Source of the DNA: CALHRB01 sp964473465
Lineage (GTDB): Bacteria > Bacteroidota > Ignavibacteria > Kapaibacteriales > UBA2268
Reading direction: 5' to 3'
DNA: 64,000 nucleotides
Assembly (NCBI GenBank): GCA_964473465.1
Contig: CAYYPE010000001.1
Location: 376,955 to 440,954 of the forward strand
Part shown: piece after piece, positions 55,683-64,000 of the stretch
Position numbering within the stretch: the first letter of the stretch is position 1
Layout of the letters: every line of letters begins with the position of its first letter
Notes under the pieces: model-generated
Seen by the model: the letters and a program-made list of their open reading frames with translations, nothing else
Database searches by the model: none
Told to the model about the DNA's origin: nothing
Made by a program: the position numbers and the translations under genes

Positions 55683-58600
55683 ATGACTAATTCTACATCG
55701 GAGGTAAATAAAGTGGAAACAAATAAACTCACCACCAAAAACTCTCAACAAAGCAAAACAAATAATTTTATAAGATTAAGGGAAAGAGTTCATTTTGGAG
55801 CAATAAAGGAATATCATAAGTATCCTGACTTACTTAATATTCAACTGAAAGCTTATGAAGACTTTCTTCAGGAGGAAGTGCCACCGGATAAACGTGAAAA
55901 CAAAGGCTTACAACAAGCTTTTATGAATAATTTTCCGATAGAAGATGCTTCATCTATCTATCAGCTGGAATTTGTTGAATACAGCGTGGAAAGGTCAAAA
56001 TACACCGAAGATGAATGCCGGGAAAGAGAATTAACCTATTCAAAACCGTTAAAAGCCAAACTAAGGCTTTCAAGCAAGGCTGAAAAGGATACTGAAGATT
56101 ATTTTGACACAATTGAAACTGAGGTTTATCTTGGGAACATTCCTGCGATGACACCTCGAGGAACATTTATTATCAACGGTGCAGAAAGAGTCATCGTTAC
56201 TCAGTTGCATCGTTCACCGGGTGTTTTCTTTGATGATGCACTCCATCCAAATGGCACAAGAATTTATACTGCAAGAATTATTCCTTTCAGAGGCTCATGG
56301 GTCGAGTTCATAACTGATATACATGATGTTTTATTTGCCTATATTGACCGAAAAAAGAAATTTCCGGTCACAACTTTACTTAGAGCTTTAGGTTATTCCT
56401 CCGATGAAGAAGTATTGAACTTATTTGAATTATCACAAGAAATTCAGCCCGAAGAGGTTAATACAAATCTTTTGGGCAGAAGAATTGCTTCTGATGTTAT
56501 TGATATGTCAACCGGTGAGATTATTGCAACCCGTGACACAATTATTACTCAGGAATTGCTGGAAAGGATGCTGAAAGCTGAATTGCTTCCACTAAGAATA
56601 TTTAACTATTCAGATCCTAATGATGAACCAATCATAGCAAAAACCTTATCGAAAGATACTGCAAAGACACGTGAAGACGCTTTAGAAGCGATTTACAGAC
56701 AATTGCGTTCCAGTGAACCACCAGACATTGAAACAGCCGAGGCATTACTGAAAAAATTATTCTTTGACCCCAAACGATATGACCTTGGAATTGTTGGTAG
56801 GTTCAGAATAAATCAAAAACTTAAACTTGATATAGATTATGAAACAACCACACTAACCAAAGAAGACATTGTTGCAATTATTAAACACCTAATTCATCTT
56901 CATGATACCAAGCAAACAGGAGATGACATTGATCACCTTGGAAATAGAAGAGTTAGGACTGTCGGGGAGCAACTAACATCACAATTTAATGTAGGACTTG
57001 CAAGAATGGCAAGAACAATAAAAGAAAGGCTCAGTATCCATGATGCAGAGAATTTGACACCTAATGATTTGGTTAATGCAAGAACAATAACATCGGTAAT
57101 AAATCAATTTTTTGGTACAAATCAGCTATCACAGTTTATGGACCAGACAAATCCATTGGCAGAACTGACTCATAAAAGAAGAACATCAGCACTTGGACCC
57201 GGAGGTTTGACAAGAGAAAGAGCAGGATTTGAGGTCCGTGACGTTCACTATACTCACTATGGCAGATTATGTCCGATTGAAACCCCTGAAGGTCCGAATA
57301 TTGGTCTGATTTCATCACTTGCAATTCATGCCAGAATAAATCATTTGGGATTTATTGAAACTCCTTACAGAAAAGTTGAAAATGGATATGTAACAGACAA
57401 AATCGAATATCTCACAGCTGAGAAAGAAGACGGATTGATAATAGCTCCTGCAAGCACATTGGTTGATAAAAACGGAAAAATAGTTGAGGAAAGAGTAAAA
57501 GCAAGACAATCAGGTGATTTCGTAATGGTTGACCCTGAAGCAGTTGAATATATTGATGTTTCAACCGACCAAATAACAAGTGCAGCTTCATCATTGATAC
57601 CTTTTCTTGAACACGATGATGCTAACAGGGCTTTGATGGGTTCGAACATGCAACGTCAAGCTGTTCCGCTTCTCAGACCAAGTGCCCCAATTGTTGGAAC
57701 TGGAATGGAAGCTAAAGTAGCATACGATTCGAGAACATTGCTTTTAGCAGAAGGTGACGGAGTTGTTGAATATGTAAGTGCCGATAAAATTATTGTGAAC
57801 TATGATGACAACAGGACAGAAGAAGAAAAATTAACTACATTCTATACCAAGCGTAGAGTTGTTTATCCGATTGTAAAATTCTTCAGGACAAATCAAGATA
57901 CATGCATTAATCAAAAGCCAATAGTTAAAGCAGGGGAAAGAGTAGTTAAAGGACAACCTTTAGCTGATGGAGCATCTACAAGCAAAGGAGAGTTGGCTTT
58001 GGGACAGAACGTTTTAGTTGCTTTTATGCCTTGGCGGGGTTATAATTTTGAGGATGCTATCATAGTCTCTCAAAAATTAGTTGCAGAGGATATATTTACA
58101 TCAGTTCATATTGAAGAATTTACGCTTCAGGTGAGAGATACAAAACGTGGTGAGGAAGAATTTACAAGAGAAATTCCAAATGTTAGCGAAGAAGCAACAA
58201 AAGATCTGGATGAAAATGGAATAATCAGAACAGGGGCGAAAGTTACCGAAGGAGATATACTTATTGGAAAAATTACTCCAAAAGGCGAGACTGATCCCAC
58301 TCCGGAGGAAAAACTTCTGAGAGCTATTTTCGGCGATAAAGCTGGTGATGTTAAAGATGTATCATTAAGAGCTACTCCCGGATTAAAAGGAGTTGTTATC
58401 AATACAAAGCTTTTCACTCGTAGATTACTATCAACCGAAAAAGATAGTAAAACTGAAGAGAAAAAGAGGCAGGAACAGTTAGCCAAGAAAGAAAAAGATT
58501 TGCTTAGATCGCTCGATGATGCCTGTATTGAAAAACTGTCTGAGCTCTTAAACGGACAAAAAACATTAGGATTAAAACTAAATAATGGTCAATCAGTTTT

Positions 58601-59552
58601 CAGAAGTGGCTCAACCATTAAGAAAGCAGAGGTTTTGGCTAAATACGAAGAAGGAATATTGAAACCAGAGCTTATTGACATTAATTCCCAAATCCTAAAT
58701 GATAATAAGCGACAGGAATTACTGACAACACTGATGAAAAATTATCATCACGAAAGAAATGAGATAATTTTAACAATCAAGACAGAAAGAAATAAAATTG
58801 TTACAGGCGATGAACTCCAACCCGGTATATTACAAATGGCAAAAGTTTATATTGCCAAGAAAAGAAAATTGATGGTTGGTGATAAAATGGCAGGAAGACA
58901 CGGAAACAAAGGTATTGTTTCAAAAATAGTTCCTGTTGAAGATATGCCATTTCTTCCTGATGGAACGCCAGTTGAAATAGTATTGAACCCACTTGGTGTG
59001 CCTTCCCGTATGAATCTGGGGCAATTATTCGAAACGGCTCTCGGATGGGCAGGACAAAAATTAAATTTACATTTTGCAACTCCAATTTTTGATGGTGCAA
59101 CCTGGGAAGATGTTGGAGATTATCTCGAAAAAGCTGGATTACCAAAGGATGGGAAAACTGTGCTATATGACGGTAGAACTGGTGACAAATTTACCGAAAA
59201 AATTACTGTCGGGGTAATTTATATGCTCAAGCTTTCTCACTTAGTTGAAGATAAAATTCATGCAAGATCAATAGGACCATATTCATTAATAACCCAGCAA
59301 CCACTTGGCGGAAAGGCACAGTTTGGCGGTCAGAGACTCGGCGAAATGGAGGTCTGGGCTTTGGAAGCTTATGGTGCAGCTCATACATTGCAGGAGATGT
59401 TAACTGTCAAATCCGATGATGTTCAGGGAAGAGCAAAAATGTATGAGTCTATTGTCAAAGGTGAAAATATGCCTAACCCGAATATTCCTGAATCATTCAA
59501 CGTTCTCGTTCGTGAGCTTCAGGGATTATGTCTTGATATAGAAATAGATTAA
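55683..59552 (+). CDS. rpoB: RNA polymerase beta subunit
   Basis: A 1289-residue core subunit of RNA polymerase. The rifampicin-pocket region (about residues 480-540) reads SQFMDQTNPLAELTHKRR followed by SALGPGGLTRERAGFEVRD, matching sensitive E. coli at the usual resistance positions. Downstream, GDKMAGRHGNKGIVSKIVP and the C-terminal clamp motif GGKAQFGGQRLGEMEVWALE are intact. It is 205 bases after rplL and 32 before rpoC. Confidence 0.98.
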   Translation: MTNSTSEVNKVETNKLTTKNSQQSKTNNFIRLRERVHFGAIKEYHKYPDLLNIQLKAYEDFLQEEVPPDKRENKGLQQAFMNNFPIEDASSIYQLEFVEYSVERSKYTEDECRERELTYSKPLKAKLRLSSKAEKDTEDYFDTIETEVYLGNIPAMTPRGTFIINGAERVIVTQLHRSPGVFFDDALHPNGTRIYTARIIPFRGSWVEFITDIHDVLFAYIDRKKKFPVTTLLRALGYSSDEEVLNLFELSQEIQPEEVNTNLLGRRIASDVIDMSTGEIIATRDTIITQELLERMLKAELLPLRIFNYSDPNDEPIIAKTLSKDTAKTREDALEAIYRQLRSSEPPDIETAEALLKKLFFDPKRYDLGIVGRFRINQKLKLDIDYETTTLTKEDIVAIIKHLIHLHDTKQTGDDIDHLGNRRVRTVGEQLTSQFNVGLARMARTIKERLSIHDAENLTPNDLVNARTITSVINQFFGTNQLSQFMDQTNPLAELTHKRRTSALGPGGLTRERAGFEVRDVHYTHYGRLCPIETPEGPNIGLISSLAIHARINHLGFIETPYRKVENGYVTDKIEYLTAEKEDGLIIAPASTLVDKNGKIVEERVKARQSGDFVMVDPEAVEYIDVSTDQITSAASSLIPFLEHDDANRALMGSNMQRQAVPLLRPSAPIVGTGMEAKVAYDSRTLLLAEGDGVVEYVSADKIIVNYDDNRTEEEKLTTFYTKRRVVYPIVKFFRTNQDTCINQKPIVKAGERVVKGQPLADGASTSKGELALGQNVLVAFMPWRGYNFEDAIIVSQKLVAEDIFTSVHIEEFTLQVRDTKRGEEEFTREIPNVSEEATKDLDENGIIRTGAKVTEGDILIGKITPKGETDPTPEEKLLRAIFGDKAGDVKDVSLRATPGLKGVVINTKLFTRRLLSTEKDSKTEEKKRQEQLAKKEKDLLRSLDDACIEKLSELLNGQKTLGLKLNNGQSVFRSGSTIKKAEVLAKYEEGILKPELIDINSQILNDNKRQELLTTLMKNYHHERNEIILTIKTERNKIVTGDELQPGILQMAKVYIAKKRKLMVGDKMAGRHGNKGIVSKIVPVEDMPFLPDGTPVEIVLNPLGVPSRMNLGQLFETALGWAGQKLNLHFATPIFDGATWEDVGDYLEKAGLPKDGKTVLYDGRTGDKFTEKITVGVIYMLKLSHLVEDKIHARSIGPYSLITQQPLGGKAQFGGQRLGEMEVWALEAYGAAHTLQEMLTVKSDDVQGRAKMYESIVKGENMPNPNIPESFNVLVRELQGLCLDIEID

Positions 59553-59584
59553 AAATAATAAATTGATATTTAGGAGAAATATCT

Positions 59585-62500
59585 ATGCAACCAAAATCAA
59601 TTCCAAGAAAAGGTTTTTCAAGAATTGCAATTAAAATTGCCTCCCCGGATGATATCTTAAACAGATCTCATGGGGAAGTAACTAAACCCGAGACAATAAA
59701 TTACAGGTCTTTCAGACCTGAAAAAGACGGTCTCTTCTGCGAAAAAATCTTTGGACCTATAAGGGACTGGGAATGTGCCTGCGGGAAGTATAAAAGAATC
59801 AGATATAAAGGTATAGTTTGTGATAGGTGCGGGGTTGAAGTTACTCAAAAATCTGTCCGAAGAGAAAGAATGGGACACATTACTCTTGCTGTTCCTGTTG
59901 TCCATATCTGGTTCCTCCGCACATTACCAAGTAAGATTGCTGCAATACTTGGAATTCCAACAAAAGACATTGAAAGAATAGTTTATTATGAATCATATAT
60001 AGTTGTTCAGCCCGGTAAAACTGGCTTGCAACACAACGACTTACTAACAGAAGAGCAATATCTTGAAGTTATGATGAGCCTCACTGATGAAGACAGGAAT
60101 CTTGATGACGATGATCCAAATAAATTCATTGCTCTTATTGGTGGTGAAGCTATTAAGGAATTACTCAAAAGAGTTGATCCTATTGAAAGCTATGATAAAC
60201 TCAAAAAAATACTCAAAACTGAAGATTTATCACAGCAAAAGAAAGCTGAAATACTAAAAAGACTTAGAATTTTAGATGCCTTTATAACTCCTGAAGGTAA
60301 TCTGTCCGTTAATAAACCTGAATGGATGGTTCTGGATGTCATACCGGTAATTCCTCCAGACTTAAGACCACTTGTACCTCTCGAGGGCGGTAGGTTTGCA
60401 ACCTCAGACCTAAATGATCTCTACAGAAGAGTGATTATAAGGAACAACAGATTAAAAAGATTGATTGATATAAAAGCGCCGGAAGTAATTTTAAGAAATG
60501 AAAAGAGGATGCTTCAGGAATCTGTTGACGCTCTCTTTGATAATAGCCGACGTGCTGTCAGAAGCGAATCCCAGAGAGCTTTAAAATCATTGGCTGATAC
60601 TTTGAAGGGTAAAACTGGAAGATTCCGTCAGAATTTACTTGGTAAAAGAGTTGATTATTCTGGTAGGTCTGTTATTGTTGTTGGTCCGGAACTGAAATTA
60701 CACGAATGCGGACTTCCAAAAGATATGGCGGTAGAATTATTTAAGCCATTTATTATCAGGAAGTTAATCGAGAGAGGTCACGTCAAAACAGTAAAAAGTG
60801 CAAAAAAACTTGTTGAAAGAAAAACAAATGAGGTATGGGATATCTTAGAAAAAGTTATCGAAGGACATCCTGTGCTTCTCAACAGAGCTCCTACATTGCA
60901 TAGACTTGGTATTCAGGCTTTCCAGCCAAGATTGATTGAAGGTAAGGCCATTCAGCTACATCCTTTGGTCTGTACAGCCTTTAATGCTGACTTTGACGGT
61001 GATCAAATGGCAGTCCATGTTCCATTAAGCTATGAAGCTCAGTTAGAGTCACTATTATTGATTCTTGCTCCGCATAACATCATGCACACTCAAAATGGTG
61101 ATCCAATTGCTGTTCCTTCGCAGGATATGGTTCTTGGAGTTTATTATATAACAAAAGTCAGACATGGTGCTATGGGTGAGAACAGAATGTTTTCATCCCC
61201 CGATGAAGTTATCATTGCTTATAATAGTGGAACTCTTGATCTTCACGCAAAAATAAAAGTCAGAATTGACGGCCAAATGATTGAAACAACAACAGGCAGA
61301 ATCCTTTTTAACCAGATTGTTCCGAAAGAAATTGGTTACCTTAATGAATTGCTGACAAAGAAAAGATTAAGACAAATTATTGGTATATGTTTCAGAACTG
61401 TGGGTTTGGCAAGAACAGTTGAATTTCTTGATGCTTTGAAGGAAATTGGCTTCACTTATGCTACCAAGGGTGGATTGTCGGTTAGTGTTGCAGACGTTTT
61501 AGTACCAGAAGAGAAAACAAGTATAATTAACTCAGCTCAGGTGAAAATTGATGAAGTCGAAAGTAACTATCAAGGCGGAGTTATTTCTCACGGCGAACGA
61601 TATAACAAAATAATTGACACATGGTCAACAGCTACTAACAGGGTTGCTGACAAACTATATTCCGAGCTTTCAAAAGCTAATCAAGGATTTAATACATTCT
61701 GGATGATGCTTGATTCACAGGCAAGAGGTTCGAAAGAACAAATCAGGCAGTTAGCAGGAATGAGAGGATTGATGGCTAAGCCAAAGAAATCTCTCTCCGG
61801 GTCAACTGGTGAGCTAATTGAAAACCCGATTATTTCGAATTTTAAAGAAGGGCTTTCAATTCTTGAATATTTTATATCCACTCACGGTGCCAGAAAAGGT
61901 CTGGCTGATACTGCTCTCAAAACTGCTGACGCTGGTTACCTGACAAGAAGGTTGCATGATGTTTCACAGGATGTAATTATTTCCGAAAGCGACTGCCACA
62001 CAATCAGAGGAGTCGAAATGACAGCCCTCAAAGATGGTGAAGAAGTAAAAGAACCTCTTTATGAAAGAATTATCGGCAGGGTTACACTTCTTGATGTTGT
62101 TGATCCTCTCACAGATGAGTTAATCGTTAAAGCTGGGGAAATCATTGACGAAGAAATTGCAAGGAAGATAGAGGAGACTTCGATCGAAAGCGTTCGAATA
62201 AGGTCTGCATTAACATGTGAGTCAAGAAAAGGTGTTTGTGCCAAATGTTATGGCAGAAATCTTGCGACTGGTAAGCTTGTTGATGTGGGAGAAGCTGTAG
62301 GTACAATTGCCGCACAGTCTATCGGCGAACCGGGAACTCAGTTAACATTGAGAACATTCCACACTGGTGGAACTGCTCTACTCGTTGCCTCGCAATCATC
62401 TGTCATTGCAAAATTCGATGGACAGGTTCAATTTGAGAATGTGAGAATTGTGTCCTATCTAAACGAATTTGATGATGAAGTTCAGATAGTCGTTAGCCGC

Positions 62501-63877
62501 AGTGGAGTTATCAATATTGTTGATCCAGATAGCAGCAGAATTTTAACAAAATATGATGCCACTTATGGTGCTGAATTAAAGGTTAAAAACGGTCAGATGG
62601 TCAAAAAAGGTAGTATGATTTATGAATGGGATCCATATAATGCTACAATTATTTCTGAAGTTGGTGGAAAAGTCAGATATAAAGATCTTGCCTTAAACAT
62701 TACTTACAGAGAGATTAACGATGAGCAAACCGGACACATCACAAAAGTGGTTGTGGAATCAAGGGACAGAACAAAATCCCCAACAATAGAAATTCTTGAC
62801 GACAAAGGTAACATTCTTAAGTCCTATAGTATTCCAACAAAAGCACAAATCAGAGTTGAAGACGACGAAATGATTGGTGTTGGCACTCCTTTAGTTAAAA
62901 TTCCGAGAGATCTGGGAAGAATGAGGGACATCACAGGAGGTTTGCCAAGAGTAACTGAACTGTTCGAAGCACGTGCTCCGCAGAATCCTGCAATAGTTTC
63001 AGAAATTGATGGTATTGTTTCGTTTGATAAGCAAAAGAGAGGACAAAGAATAATAGTTGTAACTTCTCCTGATGAAAAAACACAAAAAGAATATGCAGTT
63101 CCAATCGGGAAGTATATTTTGGTTCAGGAAGAAGATTTTGTTAGAGCCGGTGAAAGACTTACCGAAGGTTCAATCAATCCACACGATATTTTGAGAATCA
63201 AGGGACCGAATGCTGTTCAAGAATATCTTGTTAATGAGATTCAGGAAGTATATCGTATGCAAGGTGTGAAAATCAATGATAAACACATCGAAATTATAGT
63301 CAGGCAGATGCTTCAAAAAGTAAAGGTTACTGATTCTGGCGATTCTCCATTTCTTGAAAATGATCAGGTTGATAGAATTAGATTTGTTGACGAAAATGAT
63401 AAATTGAAGAACAACGTGGTAGTAACTGAACCCGGTGATTCCAAGCTCAAGGTAGGTCAGCTTGTTTCAAGGAAAAAATTCAGGGAAATCGTTACGGATT
63501 TAAAGAAGAAGGGCCGTCAATTACCTGAATCCCGAGCCGCAGAGCCTGCCATTGCTGAACCTTTGCTTCTTGGTATAACTCAGGCTTCGTTAACAACTGA
63601 AAGCTGGCTTTCAGCGGCCTCTTTCCAGGAAACAACCAGAGTGCTCTCGGATGCTTCTGTTTCAGCAAAAACTGACACCTTTAATGGATTGAAAGAGAAT
63701 ATTATTCTTGGACAATTGATTCCAGCAGGGACAGGATTGAGACACTATCAGGAAATGAAAGTAATCAGTGAAATTGGTAATATTTTTGGAAGAAGAGAAA
63801 TTCCAGAACCTGAAATAGAGGTTTATAAAGAAGTTGATAAAGAAATTGAATCCGAATTCGAGTCAATAGCTATGTAA
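59585..63877 (+). CDS. rpoC: RNA polymerase beta' subunit
   Basis: A 1430-residue catalytic subunit. The N-terminal zinc site is CACGKYKRIRYKGIVCDRCG. The active-site metal loop NADFDGDQMAVH has Asp469, Asp471 and Asp473. The second zinc site is CESRKGVCAKCYG near 880. Bridge and trigger regions are recognisable (QLTLRTFHTGGTA). AGGAG precedes the ATG. The gene ends with the C-terminal RRRE-type extension and a terminator. Confidence 0.98.
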   Translation: MQPKSIPRKGFSRIAIKIASPDDILNRSHGEVTKPETINYRSFRPEKDGLFCEKIFGPIRDWECACGKYKRIRYKGIVCDRCGVEVTQKSVRRERMGHITLAVPVVHIWFLRTLPSKIAAILGIPTKDIERIVYYESYIVVQPGKTGLQHNDLLTEEQYLEVMMSLTDEDRNLDDDDPNKFIALIGGEAIKELLKRVDPIESYDKLKKILKTEDLSQQKKAEILKRLRILDAFITPEGNLSVNKPEWMVLDVIPVIPPDLRPLVPLEGGRFATSDLNDLYRRVIIRNNRLKRLIDIKAPEVILRNEKRMLQESVDALFDNSRRAVRSESQRALKSLADTLKGKTGRFRQNLLGKRVDYSGRSVIVVGPELKLHECGLPKDMAVELFKPFIIRKLIERGHVKTVKSAKKLVERKTNEVWDILEKVIEGHPVLLNRAPTLHRLGIQAFQPRLIEGKAIQLHPLVCTAFNADFDGDQMAVHVPLSYEAQLESLLLILAPHNIMHTQNGDPIAVPSQDMVLGVYYITKVRHGAMGENRMFSSPDEVIIAYNSGTLDLHAKIKVRIDGQMIETTTGRILFNQIVPKEIGYLNELLTKKRLRQIIGICFRTVGLARTVEFLDALKEIGFTYATKGGLSVSVADVLVPEEKTSIINSAQVKIDEVESNYQGGVISHGERYNKIIDTWSTATNRVADKLYSELSKANQGFNTFWMMLDSQARGSKEQIRQLAGMRGLMAKPKKSLSGSTGELIENPIISNFKEGLSILEYFISTHGARKGLADTALKTADAGYLTRRLHDVSQDVIISESDCHTIRGVEMTALKDGEEVKEPLYERIIGRVTLLDVVDPLTDELIVKAGEIIDEEIARKIEETSIESVRIRSALTCESRKGVCAKCYGRNLATGKLVDVGEAVGTIAAQSIGEPGTQLTLRTFHTGGTALLVASQSSVIAKFDGQVQFENVRIVSYLNEFDDEVQIVVSRSGVINIVDPDSSRILTKYDATYGAELKVKNGQMVKKGSMIYEWDPYNATIISEVGGKVRYKDLALNITYREINDEQTGHITKVVVESRDRTKSPTIEILDDKGNILKSYSIPTKAQIRVEDDEMIGVGTPLVKIPRDLGRMRDITGGLPRVTELFEARAPQNPAIVSEIDGIVSFDKQKRGQRIIVVTSPDEKTQKEYAVPIGKYILVQEEDFVRAGERLTEGSINPHDILRIKGPNAVQEYLVNEIQEVYRMQGVKINDKHIEIIVRQMLQKVKVTDSGDSPFLENDQVDRIRFVDENDKLKNNVVVTEPGDSKLKVGQLVSRKKFREIVTDLKKKGRQLPESRAAEPAIAEPLLLGITQASLTTESWLSAASFQETTRVLSDASVSAKTDTFNGLKENIILGQLIPAGTGLRHYQEMKVISEIGNIFGRREIPEPEIEVYKEVDKEIESEFESIAM

Positions 63878-63901
63878 AGTTAATAAATTATTGCACTTAT
63901 C

Positions 63902-63935
63902 GGGCTGCCTTGTAATTCAAGACAGCCCTTTTTTT
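63902..63935 (+). terminator. Terminator after rpoC
   Basis: An 11-bp stem with one mismatch (63902-63912 with 63918-63928) has a 5-base loop and is followed by seven T residues, 25 bases after the rpoC stop. Confidence 0.93.
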
Positions 63936-63937
63936 AT

Positions 63938-64000
63938 TCAAATCTTCACAAATCTCCCCACCCAATCTGCAACACGGACAAAATACACCCCCGCCGGCAA
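63938..64000 (-). CDS. 3' end of a T9SS-sorted protein, cut by window edge
   Basis: Read on the minus strand, the last 20 residues are LPAGVYFVRVADWVGRFVKI then TGA. This is the classic end of a T9SS type A sorting domain (GVYFVRV followed by a basic tail). The stop at 63938-63940 lies just beyond the rpoC terminator, so the gene is convergent with rpoC. Nothing more of the protein is visible. Confidence 0.8.
   Translation of the reverse strand: MPAGVYFVRVADWVGRFVKI

Overview
The window is one strand of an AT-rich bacterial chromosome, probably from the Bacteroidota/Ignavibacteriota/Kapabacteria side of the FCB group. Three signals point there. Large secreted proteins end in type IX secretion (T9SS) type A sorting-like tails: the partial genes at both window edges and 35051-38944. 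Clear promoters have the Bacteroidota form, a TTTG box about 20 nt upstream of TAnnTTTG, before the tRNA cluster and before rplU. Many genes lack a strong Shine-Dalgarno site. Flagellar export genes (fliP-fliQ-fliR-flhB-flhA) are also present, which is unusual for classical Bacteroidota but fits the deeper-branching relatives. No rRNA, CRISPR array, prophage or insertion sequence was seen. The lineage call is inference.

Layout. 1-2.6 kb: 3' part of a huge Ig-repeat surface protein with a perfect terminator. 2.6-11.1 kb, plus strand: S41 protease, membrane protein, receiver-histidine kinase hybrid, two small unknowns, RecQ, YebC and RuvC. 11.1-14.1 kb: MscS channel, a double DsrC/TusE-like protein and two small lipoproteins. 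14.3-19.8 kb: a four-gene envelope cluster ending in a 925-residue PD40/OmpA-like lipoprotein. 19.8-24.8 kb, minus strand: a compact operon of fused E1 alpha/beta dehydrogenase, ABC ATPase, ABC membrane protein and hemerythrin. 24.9-34.9 kb: housekeeping genes on both strands (holB, gcvT, comEA-like, phosphoesterase, porin-like, rpmA, rplU, coaBC, der, a secreted metalloprotease). 35-46.4 kb: two very large secreted or envelope proteins, a heavy-metal-binding protein, an ankyrin/NmrA pair and a 780-residue helical repeat protein.

46.7-51.8 kb: flagellar export gate operon behind a sigma-54-like -24/-12 element. 51.9-52.4 kb: five tRNAs (Tyr, Gly, Gly, Thr, Trp). 52.4-63.9 kb: the conserved secE-nusG-rplK-rplA-rplJ-rplL-rpoB-rpoC cluster with an L10-leader-like hairpin before rplJ, an attenuator-like hairpin before rpoB and a terminator after rpoC.

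Most of the window is ordinary core genome. The points most worth a second look are the tandem DsrC-like protein lacking the canonical cysteine pair, the S41-like protein whose nucleophile position is glycine, the four-gene envelope cluster, the 21-unit repeat protein divergent from the flagellar operon, and the sigma-54-like site in front of fliP.
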